DNA of 64,000 bases from Cucumis sativus. Its lineage: Eukaryota; Streptophyta; Magnoliopsida; Cucurbitales; Cucurbitaceae. The stretch lies in NCBI RefSeq assembly GCF_000004075.3, contig NC_026659.2, positions 372,001 through 436,000 on the forward strand. Direction: 5' to 3'. The notes beneath the pieces were generated by a model. That model was not told where the DNA came from. It did no database searches and saw only the letters and a list, made by a program, of their open reading frames with translations. Numbering within the stretch: position 1 is the stretch's first letter; each line of letters starts with the position of its first letter. A program made the translations under genes and the position numbers. Of this stretch, positions 54,801 to 64,000 are shown in pieces.

Positions 54801-56929
54801 TATTTTTTTTTATTTGCCTCTCATATTTTCTGGTGATTAATTGCAGTGAGCTGTCTATGGACAATAAGCCCAAAAGGCTTCCTAAAAGAAAGAGACTTGT
54901 TCTTGATGCGGCACTGGAGACGGAAATTAAAGATCTTTATGAGAAGTAAGCATTGATTTCACTCGTTTTCTTATTGTGCAGTGTTATTTAATACCTTCGC
55001 CCTTTGATATTTATTGACCAGTGACCCTGGTATTGTTTGCACATTGCACAATTGTTTTGGATTATCCCATTGCAAAAATTACGTATCGCTTCACATGGAA
55101 GTGAATTGTTACTTTAAACATTATTTTTTAAAAACGTGTCAGATTCAAGGAGGACAGGAACTGTAGCAAACTTATTGCGGAGAATCTTGATAATGATGTC
55201 AAAGTTTCGCCTGCCCAGGTTTCCAATAAGCTTAGACAGATGGGTTTGAAAGTTGTACAAAGAAAGAAGAGGCAGTATGCTGATGAAGGCTTTTCTGCTA
55301 TTTCTGAAAACCTTGAAGGAGAAAGCAATGGGGAAGAACTACGTAACTCAAATGTTTTCGGGAAAAGTTCATTGAATCAACCTTCGTACGTATTTGACCT
55401 TCCCTTCCTTTGCTAGCATAATTGCATGTGCTCAAGAATTTTTATACCATTTCATCAGAACATTGTGTGCTCTAATTTATTTCTGCCTCTTGACATTTCG
55501 GAAAAAGATTTTCTGTACAATTTTAAACTTTAGGTTTTATATGCACCACTGGTCGGTTTTCCTTAATATTATTTTTTCATGGCACAGGCTCACTAGAAAA
55601 AGAATTCTTGCTTTTGATAAAGAACACGAAGAGAAGATTAGAGCTTTATATGAGCAGTAAGTTGCTACAATTTCAGTCTAATGTTTTTGAGTTTTCATAT
55701 ATCCTTAACTAATGTGCTTGTTCTAACAGGTTTAAAGACCATAAGAGATGTAGTTCTATGATTGCAAATGCGCTGGATGCTGATAACAAATTCACTCCTG
55801 CCCAAATTTCCCGAAAACTCAAGCAGTTGGGTTTGTATATTTCTCGTAAGAGAAAGTCAAGTGATGGGGATCGTAATGAATCTGCTATTGATAAGGAATC
55901 TGAAAGTGATGATGAAACATTGCTCTCATTAATAAATAGGTGAATATACACGCATACTTGACCACCTACTTTTCAGATGTTCTCATATCTTGAATGATAA
56001 TCCAATATAGGTTGTAACATGTCCTTAGTCGGGAGTCAAAACGTTTCTACTAGTTAAATAACTTCTAATAGAACGTTAGAGAGAAATTTAGGCATTATTT
56101 CACAATAGTGACATCACCATCACCATCACCATCTCTCATCATTTTTTTAAAAAATCTCTCTTTTCGTTTTCATTATTATGGTTTCCTAGCCATAACATTA
56201 TTTAGGATGTCTACTCATTTTTGAAGCTCATATATATGATAATACTTGTAAAATTGAAATTATCAACTCACATGACTCTTCTCCAGTGTACTTTCAATTT
56301 ATCCATTACATATTTTGAGTATAGAAAAAAAGGGAAGCATCTTCCAAAGTCAACTGAAACGCCCAGTTCCATCTCAACACAGAGCATATTAATTGATGAG
56401 GAATCTGAAGGTGTAGCTGATGGAAGGTCCATGCAATTGTAAGATTTCTTATACAAAACAGTATTTTCCTATATCTAGCAACCATATAACCATTTTCACT
56501 ATTACCAGATCCTAAGAGTCCGAGCATGCTAAGTTGGTACTTTTTTGTTTATCCTTGTGGTGCTTTCGTGCATCTTCCTTTTTTAATAGGTCTCTGAGGA
56601 AAAGACCTTGTAAATTCTTTCACTCCGTTCATACCATTAATTAATATGAACATCGCTAACACAAACGTTCTCTTTTCAGGGAGGATAGAAACCAAGCCAG
56701 TAGCTTGGAAACTATGGGGGTTGGTGGACCGCCTTCAGATGATGTTGACTTGAATGACTTTACGGAAAATCAAGGGAAGGATGCTGAAGCTGGCCGTGTC
56801 AATATGGATGATTTGATGCAAAAGGCCATGGAAGATGAGTTTGCAGATTCAGACAATGAAGTGTCTCCCAGTGTGTATCGTACAACGGGAAGAAAGTTTA
56901 GGATAGTTGATCTTGAGGATGAAGAATGA
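48874..56929 (+). CDS. TIM: TIMELESS/Tof1-Swi1 homologue, replication-fork protection protein, about 1195 aa
   Basis: Nineteen coding exons: 48874-48976, 49110-49262, 49360-49519, 49686-50004, 50356-50487, 50572-50761, 50860-50990, 51434-51640, 51941-52107, 52707-52785, 53438-53944, 54029-54399, 54697-54780, 54847-54945, 55143-55385, 55588-55656, 55730-55939, 56325-56438, 56680-56929. All phases agree and give 1196 codons. The N-terminal TIMELESS domain (LKDLLRFLRRDDPQTRDVF, YLWGLKSLITCSNVVAIIV) and the middle HSQFSGTF and VVVFFQVAQFAISFQYHKF are typical. A charged linker (KKSRRGRKAKS) follows. The C-terminal part, from about residue 870, holds two similar blocks (FKEDRNCSKLIAENLD and FKDHKRCSSMIANALD). 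The protein works with TIPIN at replication forks to couple helicase and polymerase and aid checkpoint and cohesion. Upstream E2F sites suggest S-phase expression. Exon limits in 50.9-53.4 kb are least certain. Confidence 0.93.
52583..52713 (+). repeat. Duplicated splice acceptor before TIMELESS exon 10
   Basis: An identical 23-base segment occurs at 52583-52605 and 52691-52713. It contains the acceptor CCCCGGTCAG and the first exon bases TGATCTT. The second copy is the true acceptor (frame continues LADLVEMVYKVVQL); the first would read S-D-L-F-G and then stop. Confidence 0.8.
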
Positions 56930-58170
56930 GATGGGAATGGCCAGGTTTGTTTCTTCAAAGGGAAATTATATATCATATACTCATCCTCTTTTAGTTACAT
57001 TTTAATCCTTCCATATATGCTATCTATCTCAGGGAAAAACACATCTAATTTTACCTTGAACGTGACCATTCGTCTTTCATAAAATTGGACCTTAGACATC
57101 AATATAAATTGCAAAACCTTTTTCATTTAAATGGAGAGAATTTTTAATTAGCTGCCGATTTCTACCGTCATAAATTCTTTTGCCTACAAAGCCTTGGATT
57201 TCAAAACTTCTCAATTAAGCAACTTTGCATACAGTTCATTACAAACAAGACTTGTATGTAGATATCATGAAGAAGATAATTTTTTGACTTTGAACACTTG
57301 TTGTTCAAGTCTGGTTGGATTCAAAATTACAAGTTGATGACTTCACTCATTATGGCTTGACATGATAGGATATCAACATTGCATTGCCACAACCATCTAG
57401 CAAAGTGTAGTTGACCAAACGCTGGAGTGGAGGAAGCTGCTAATTACAAGCTGTTCTCTTCTGAAGCATCTTACGTAACTAGAGCACAACCCCATAGTTG
57501 GAGATCGTATTGTACAGCTTGGTTTGTGTATATTATTGTTATACTTCTTGTATAGAGCATGCGTGCTTGGAGATGGTAAAGATTAGAATGTGAAGTTATT
57601 CTTTAGGTTAACTTTTTTGTTGCTTCACTTGTCAGACTTGAAACATTAGGTTAAAGCTTATGCCACAGATTGTAAATATTATGATTAGTTAGTGAGTTTA
57701 TGCCTTGCATTTTTTTCTTAGAAAGTTTCAGACTACCTCTTAAAAAAAAGACTAATATAATCATAGCAGAAAATTGTTAAAAATAGCAAAATTGAGAAAT
57801 ATATTTATAAAAATAAGTCTAACAGATTTTGTTCTATGAGGTAAATAGTTTGTTTTATTATTATTATTGACCAACACCTAATGATAAGATTTAAAAAGTG
57901 TAAGGAGAAAAAGGGAACATTCTTAATCTAAGAGCAAGTAATCACCACAGAAAAGGAGAAGATGAACCAATCAAGGGAACCATACAAATTTATGATAAAA
58001 AAAGATACGAAAAAAGCCATTTTGTTGTTAATTACATAGAGAAAACTTAATTCATTTTTTGGCCCATTAAACTCGAATCCTCTCATTTCCTCTCATTTCC
58101 TCTCAAAGCACTTGTGAAAGCAAAATTCTACCTACGACTCCACCAACAAGGGGCCAAAACGATATCCATT
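56930..58170. other. TIMELESS 3' region and convergent spacer
   Basis: Probable long 3' UTR of TIMELESS (to about 57700), then AT-rich DNA leading into the 3' end of the minus-strand membrane protein. No gene seen. Confidence 0.5.
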
Positions 58171-58719
58171 TCAGTTGCACACCAAGTACTTAGAAACATA
58201 TAGCTCAATAACAATAACAACAAGCAAAACAGAAACAGTGAAGTACATATGAACTTTCCTCCGGACAATACTAGAATGATCAAGCATGAGCATCTTCTTA
58301 TGAAAACCAAAGTTATAATCAAATCCATCATTAGATTCTCCAGCCTCCATCGTGAGTTGAGTTAGATCCACGAGTTCCTTTTGGTTTTGAGTTTCCAAAA
58401 TCCGTTGGCAAATTTCGATTAGTTCCTCCCGGATTATATCTAGTTGATATTGAGCTCGACGTAACATGGTGACTGCATCCAGTAAAAGCGAAAAGTAGAT
58501 AAGAGTACAGGAAAGAGTTAAAGCCAAAATGACCCACCAATCCTTGCACTTAAAGGGCAAGAAAGTTTGAGCAATACCAAAGATGAGCAATCGTCCAAAA
58601 ATGAGGTACCCAATAACCAAATTCTGGACTTTGCTATCATGGTGACACACCCTTTCTTCTTGCTCCTTGTAAATAACTTTCAGCTCCTGAAAGCTTCTCA
58701 AGTCCCGAAACTCCATCAC
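58171..58719 (-). CDS. Small membrane protein of unknown function, paralogue 1, 182 aa
   Basis: Single uninterrupted frame; start MMEF or the next ATG three bases on (58716), either is possible. Predicted helices by eye: about 35-56 (LVIGYLIFGRLLIFGIAQTF), 62-87 (WWVILALTLSCTLIYFSLLL) and 157-178 (YFTVSVLLVVIVIELYVSKY). Between helices 2 and 3 is a soluble, probably coiled stretch (DIIREELIEICQRILETQ) with the acidic GESNDGFDYNF. It shares with paralogue 2 the pattern KCKDWWV, DAV.ML.R, Q.QL..IR.EL.EICQ.I and IELY..K.L.CN at the C-terminus. I recognise no named domain; similar unannotated plant proteins exist from memory. Because the pattern is conserved between the paralogues, it is a real gene. 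Confidence 0.75.
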   Translation of the reverse strand: MMEFRDLRSFQELKVIYKEQEERVCHHDSKVQNLVIGYLIFGRLLIFGIAQTFLPFKCKDWWVILALTLSCTLIYFSLLLDAVTMLRRAQYQLDIIREELIEICQRILETQNQKELVDLTQLTMEAGESNDGFDYNFGFHKKMLMLDHSSIVRRKVHMYFTVSVLLVVIVIELYVSKYLVCN

Positions 58720-58879
58720 AAATAGATGAATATTTATGGGGAATTGTATCTTTCCCCATAAAGAATAAAGGCTTTATATAGCTTTTGAAATGTGTCCCAT
58801 CACTTCCAAGTCAAAAGTACAGAACAAAGGAAACTAAATGGGAGAAATTTCCCATGATTTTCTTTTTCCTTACCAGTTT

Positions 58880-59340
58880 CGCTCAAATGTGACGCCATGA
58901 AGACGTCTGAACGTAGCTGAACGAACAGGTGGACTGCGAAGATTGGTGCATTGTGCCCCAATTTGTCAAACATATAAAACTCCACATCCATATAAAACTC
59001 CACAATCTGTTTGCTGATACGGCACTGAGCGCACAATACAGAAAGACATATCTCAACTACTTCAACGTTACAAAGTGCTTCTTGCCGACCTACCCCGCGG
59101 ATTATATACATTAAATTACAATCACTTGTTTACGTTGTTTAATTCATTGATTTACTTAAATTATTAGGATAGCAATACAAAGATTTCATTTTTCTCTTCT
59201 TAAATTTTTTTCTTCACTTTCCTATTTCTCTTAACCTTTACTTTTCCACATATTCACATTTCAAATCTTTTTCTAATTTTTCATTCATACATGTATAAAT
59301 TGTCGTGCACCCATGAGGTTATTTTTAGAATGCATTTGAA
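58880..59340 (+). repeat. Flank of paralogue 1, repeated at 60525-61220
   Basis: Shared landmarks in order: a TGTGACGCCATG / TGTGATGTCATG motif, GAACGTA, TATAAAACTCCAC / TATAAAATTCCAC, AAAGACATATCTCAACT, TTCATTGATTTA and GGATAGCAATACAAA. Here ATATAAAACTCCAC occurs twice, at 58972-58985 and 58990-59003, giving two TATA-like boxes on the plus strand. Short frames in it have no coding character. Confidence 0.6.
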
Positions 59341-60524
59341 GTGTCCATTTCCAAACCTGATGGACTAATAGTAAATATAATAATAACATACTTTCTATAC
59401 TTTTTACGAACCAAATATTACCTTTCAAATGCATAGTTTTTTTTAGGTTAAAATTATATTTTAGTCTGTAAACCTATGAAGTTCCATTTCTCTTTACCTC
59501 ATTTTGTTCTTTTGTGAAACTTTTTTTTTTTTTTTTTTTTTTGCTTACTCCAATTGTTTTCTATTCATTTATGTCATAATTGGGGGGAAGACTAATATAT
59601 TCTTTTTTCCTAAAAGAACAACTTGAATATTACTATTATTTTGCCTTTCATCTGATTGGGAAACTTCCCTTTTATTTCCTTTTTCCCAAACCAAACTTCC
59701 CTTCATTCATAAGAAACAAATTGTTTTCCAAATACCCAATGGGAGATGTGTAAAAATAATTATATTTGTTTTCCAAATCCATATATATGGCAGAAACCAA
59801 TATATAACAACTTCTGCCACTCACATAAACATTAGTAAATGGACAACACAGAATTAGGAGAAACACGTCTCTTGAAAATGGGCCATCAAACCACGACGAG
59901 TTACTCTCTCTCTCTCTCTTTCTCTCTTTCTCCAATTCTGTGTTTACGTGATATACCCTCAGCTGTCTCAATCCCTTTTTCAATGGACTTTATTTGACAT
60001 ATCTTACACCCGGCCCCCATGCAGTTATTATAATTATTTATTTCTCGTGGTCAAACCGACGTATGCATGTGATTTTTAGGAGGGTATTTTCCTTTTTGAA
60101 AAACCTTTCAAACCCTCAATTATATATCCTCCTTCATGCTCTTAAATTTCCTTGTTATTGAAACAGATCACCAATAATAAGTGTTTTCCCAATTTGGTTT
60201 TGCATTGCCATGGCTGGCCAGCTTGGAAGGATTGAGGACCACTGGAGGGTCCTTTTGCCTTCCACACTCATCTCTTCTTTACCTTCCTCTTCTCTACTTG
60301 TTCTCTTCTTTTTGCCTTTCACATGGATGCTGTCATTAACTAGCATAATCTGCTTGCAAACTAACTCAAATTAGCCAACAAATTTTCGTAGCTTCAACCC
60401 AAGAAAATGTGGAGGGAACATGTGTAAGATATATCACATAAAACAATTATATAATTTATGTCGAATTTGGCATTTGAAGTTGTGTTTGCAAGGAGAAATA
60501 TGGAAATAACTGTTGACCAATAAT
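59341..60524. other. Spacer between the two flank copies
   Basis: AT-rich, with a T-run of over 20 at 59520-59542 and a (CT)n stretch at 59903-59935. No gene on either strand that I can support. Confidence 0.5.
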
Positions 60525-61220
60525 AGTTGCTCCAATGTGATGTCATGGTGAATGCTTGAACGTATTTGTCAACCCTATAAAATTCCACATTTACACGTCC
60601 GCTCACCTGATGGCGAAAGAACCCCACCATCATATGCTGAAATATGGCACCACTAGCAGCACCAGGTAGCCAAAGACATATCTCAACTTAGCAGAAGGAG
60701 TAAATTGTTGTACAATCCAAATTGAATTCTCGGGTCTGGTGTTGAGATGTCCACACTCTCCGTCCCTGCCCCCTATCCACGAATTCCCCTCGCGCTCCTA
60801 TCCCGTTACTATCCAACGAATTTCATGGATATCTCTAGTCAAGTGGCGGCAATGAGACATCGACGTCCAAAGGTTTCTTTCATTTCATCATCATTATATA
60901 TCATTATATGTCATTTTAATGTTAGTAATTTAATTTTTAATACCTTGTTTATAATTCATTGATTTAAATCATTAGGTAAGTTAGAAACGGATAGGATAGC
61001 AATACAAAATCTTCAATTTTTTCTTCACATTTCATTCTCTATGAAGCAAAAGAAAAAAACAAAAAAAGTCAAATCCTTTCCTTATATTCTTTTCTAATTT
61101 TTCATTTTCTTAATCTATATTTTTAAATAAATGTATTTTTCTTTTTTTGTGTATAATTTCATTTATATATGTTTAAATTATGGAGCAACCCTGAGATTAT
61201 TTCTAGACTGCCTTCTAAAT
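60525..61220 (+). repeat. Second copy of the paralogue flank, without a gene on its left
   Basis: Matches 58880-59340 with insertions, of which the largest covers about 60690-60940. By the order seen at paralogue 1 (gene, then flank) a minus-strand paralogue should lie to its left, but 59500-60520 has none. It may mark a deleted third copy. Confidence 0.5.
60747..60962 (+). other. Uncertain short frame (71 codons) behind a TATA-like box
   Basis: Opens MSTLSVPAPYPRIPLALLS and continues RYYPTNFMDISSQVAAM with unusually high GC for the area. A CCTATAAAATTCC box lies at about 60574-60586, some 160 bases upstream, and a donor-like AAAG/GTTTC at 60870. No domain known and no counterpart in the other flank copy. 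Could be an exon of a small gene or chance. Confidence 0.2.
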
Positions 61221-61647
61221 GCATACATTTTATTTTATTAATCCATAAACTTTATATCTTGTTCTAGTTTGGTTCCTAAATTTTTAAAGGTATTTGAACT
61301 TTTGAAGAAAAAAAAACTTACTTTTGTCTCTATCATTTAAATTTTGTTGACTTTTGTGATGATGTGATTTTTATATTTGGATGATCAAATTTTAGATTAT
61401 TCATCACATTAATTGAATTGGTAAACAAAAATTCTAGTAATGTTTCCATGAAGGTTAGAGGGTTTTCTAACTTTTTCTTACATATAAATAATAGTTAAAA
61501 ATTAAAATCTATAATTTAAACAAAAAAATTCCATCACAATTCGCCCTCTATAATACTTTTACTTTCTTTCTACACTAATTTCTAGCAAACAGATTTTACA
61601 CCCAACAACACTTGAAAACAAAAACTCTATCCCAACCGATATCCATT
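61221..61647. other. 3' spacer of paralogue 2
   Basis: AT-rich; probable 3' UTR of the minus-strand gene to its right. Nothing else seen. Confidence 0.5.
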
Positions 61648-62178
61648 TTAGTTGCACAATAACCGCTTGCAAGCATATAACTCAATAGCAGTAATCACAA
61701 GCAAGGCACAGACAATGAAATAAATATACCCTTTCCTCCCATTCTCAACAACGCTAAACTGATCGAGCATAAACATCCTCTCGTGGAAACTCAATTCAAA
61801 TCCATCACAACATTCTCCACCCTCCATAGATAGATCCACAGTGTCCTGGTTTTGAGCTACCAAAATTTGTTGGCAAATTTCAGTAAGTTCCTTCCGAATT
61901 ATGCCGAGTTGATCGTGTGTTCGAGATAACATAACGACAGCATCCATGAAAAGCAAAAGGTAGAGGAAGGTAGAGAGCAGAGTTAAAGACAAAACGACCC
62001 ACCAATCCTTACACTTGAAGGAGAAAGAAAAGCCAAAGAAGAAGAGGCGTCCCCAAGAAAGGTAACCAAGAACAATGTTTTGAAGTTTGGTTTCACAGTA
62101 ACGAAGGCTTGTTTCTTGGTTGTCATTAATATGTTTCAGTAACACAAAATTCTTCCTCAAATCTCCAAGTTGAGCCAT
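61648..62178 (-). CDS. Small membrane protein of unknown function, paralogue 2, 176 aa
   Basis: Single frame opening MAQLGDLRKNFVLLKHIND. Three hydrophobic helices at about 30-52 (IVLGYLSWGRLFFFGFSFSF), 55-80 (WWVVLSLTLLSTFLYLLLF) and 148-170 (YIYFIVCALLVITAIELYAC), with a helical, charged segment between helices 2 and 3 (GIIRKELTEICQQILVAQ) and the acidic GGECCDGFELSF. It aligns with paralogue 1 over the whole length with few gaps and ends in the same CKRLLCN / SKYLVCN form. Function, partners and topology are unknown; the duplicated pair and shared flank show tandem duplication. Confidence 0.75.
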   Translation of the reverse strand: MAQLGDLRKNFVLLKHINDNQETSLRYCETKLQNIVLGYLSWGRLFFFGFSFSFKCKDWWVVLSLTLLSTFLYLLLFMDAVVMLSRTHDQLGIIRKELTEICQQILVAQNQDTVDLSMEGGECCDGFELSFHERMFMLDQFSVVENGRKGYIYFIVCALLVITAIELYACKRLLCN

Positions 62179-64000
62179 GGCAATGGAACCAGATTGGAAT
62201 TTAGGAGAAGGATTGAAAAAGAAAGGGGATTGATTGGATTGTGTATATCTCTGAAAGGAATGACTTGGAAATGAATATACGAGAAATGAGCTTTATAGTG
62301 AAATTTTGATAGGAAAATGGTGGCAAACGTGGGGTCCTCTCGTAGGATAATGGTTGAAAAAGATGAAATAGCGGCAGAAAAAGGAATTTAGATTGGAGGG
62401 AGGAAGCTTCCTAAAGGCATGACGCCAACTCTGAGCTTTGACGGAGGAGGTAAAATTGTGTAGAGATAACAATACAACAATAGCCATTTTGATAGTCCAC
62501 AACTCCAACAAAACAAATGGTTAAGAAAGAAAATGGTTGGCAATGAACAGGAAAAAAAGAAAAAACCCTTTTCATTCACAGGTTTGAGTATATTACTTCC
62601 ACTGAGTTTTTGTTTCATCTACAAATTTGAAAATGTTAAAAAATTTAATTTGTGTTTTATCTCTTTTTTGGTTCTTTTAAATTTCAAGATTTACCTTTTT
62701 ACTCTTCACTTTTTAATTAAATTACTATCTCTAATTTTCATATCACAATCAATTAAAATGTCCATATCATAACTATTTAAAACTTATGTATAGAAAGTTA
62801 ATGCCAAAGTGACGGTTGGAAGGAAAAGGTGTAGTAAGAGATATGAGAATATATTCTCATCACAACTATGTCGATGATGTCCACATCACAACTCATAACT
62901 ATTTTTGAATTTTCAAAATATACACCCTTTACTACTTTTAACTCAAGAATTAGGGAAAGCAGAAACGAAATTTACAATGAAATTAGTATAACCCTAAACT
63001 AAAGGAAGAGAGAAAAGGTTATGAACCAAACTATGTCAAAGGATTAGGTGCATTAAATCAAAATCATGCCCCTAATGTGAACCCAGAAACTCCAAAGGCC
63101 ACATGTTCTCAATTTGTTACAAATCGTAAAAAGGATATATCATATATAATAATAAGAATAATAATCGTCTCAATTTGTGTCCTTTTTGAACCCATAAACC
63201 CTAAACTTACCATTTAACTCGATCAACTTCTTAAATTTACATAAGCTAAACTTTTGAAGATACTGAAGGTATTAAATTATCAAATTGGCTCATACGGTGT
63301 ACTATTAGGAAAGAATGTCTAACACAGGAGATGAAGATCTGCTTGGATCTTTGACTTCAAAAGAAAAAGGGAAAACAGTCTATTTTGTGCACTGATCATA
63401 CTTAGTTAATCATTTTGTGTGTTTTGGCAAAATAAATAAAAGTAAATTTTCCACCAGGATATATATGACTTAACCTTACGTTGCCTTTTAAGGAGAAGAA
63501 ATCCAGCAAATGGATGTTGTGTTAACTTATTTATTTTCCTTGCAAAAATTTATGACAAATGAACACTGAAAGCTCACATGTGATTTATAGAAATGATACA
63601 AGGAAATCAAAGATAATACAAACTCCGTGATAAAATGTTCATCTAACTGAATATGAATAGGCAAGAGAGATTGGTCTCCACCGTATTCATCACAAACATA
63701 CTGGTTTACATGGGAAGTCTTGAATTGAAAGAAGGATATAGGAACTTTAACGCTCTAAGTAATTTTGTTTTACCTCGTATCCTTTCAGTATCATGACCCT
63801 ACTTCAAATGGCAAGAAACAAGGTTTGACATGCGAGAGGGCATGCTTCTGGCTTCTTGGAAGAAAAAATTGAACCATAGGATTTAAGAGATCCCCAAAAC
63901 ACTCTAACAGCACCCACTAATCAAATGCATTTAAGAATAAAGGCTAAAAAAGAAAATAGAATCTAAGACTAAATTTTGTACCAATGTTATATCACACTGC
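62179..64000. other. Right end of the window, no gene supported
   Basis: Promoter/leader of paralogue 2 for the first few hundred bases, then AT-rich DNA. Short frames (for example 62533-62772 and 62388-62618) lack coding character. A gene may begin beyond the edge, but nothing here proves it. Confidence 0.45.

Noticed and set aside
56110-56135. CATCAC/CACCAT triplet repeat in a TIMELESS intron
   Set aside because: Very short simple repeat without structure of interest.

Overview
The window is eukaryotic nuclear DNA from a dicot, almost certainly cucumber (Cucumis sativus) or a very close relative. It is AT-rich, its genes have many introns with GT-AG borders, and it carries a cluster of class III acidic chitinases. 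The 292-residue copy at 37816-38694 agrees, as far as I can recall it, with the secreted acidic chitinase (CHI2) known from cucumber acquired-resistance work. No database could be consulted; all gene models were spliced by hand from reading frames and splice signals.

Left part (0-30 kb): ordinary housekeeping genes. In order: the first coding exon of a ubiquitin-conjugating enzyme (-), a small stand-alone myosin-I-tail (TH1) protein (+), an LRR receptor-like pseudokinase with a long leader region (-), an initiator tRNA-Met (+), a domesticated BED/hAT transposase-like gene (+), a UBA-domain protein (+), a Golgi hydroxyproline O-galactosyltransferase of the HPGT type (-), and the nucleolar DEAD-box helicase RH10 (Rrp3/DDX47 type, +).

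Middle (31-46 kb): an array built by repeated segmental duplication. It has four intact intronless chitinase genes (A +; B, C, D -), one chimeric pseudogene made of an RH10 fragment fused to a chitinase fragment, and a copy of the upstream region of the neighbouring P450 gene lying between copies B and C. The pieces are best explained by a tandem duplication whose borders lay in an RH10 intron on the left and just 5' of the P450 TATA box on the right, followed by large deletions. The copies have diverged in function: D lacks the GH18 catalytic acids, has an altered TATA box and a lengthened C-terminus, while only C has a pair of adjacent W-boxes upstream.

Right part (46-64 kb): a CYP89A-type P450 (+), a TIMELESS/Tof1 replication-fork protein with 19 coding exons and two E2F-type sites just upstream (+), and two paralogous three-helix membrane proteins of unknown function (-) with duplicated flanking DNA. 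The last 1.8 kb shows no gene I can support.

Mobile DNA is sparse: several short tRNA-derived SINE-like pieces and one GC-richer insert of unknown origin with near-identical 13-base flanks. I saw no credible retrovirus-like element, CRISPR array or bacterial-type operon.
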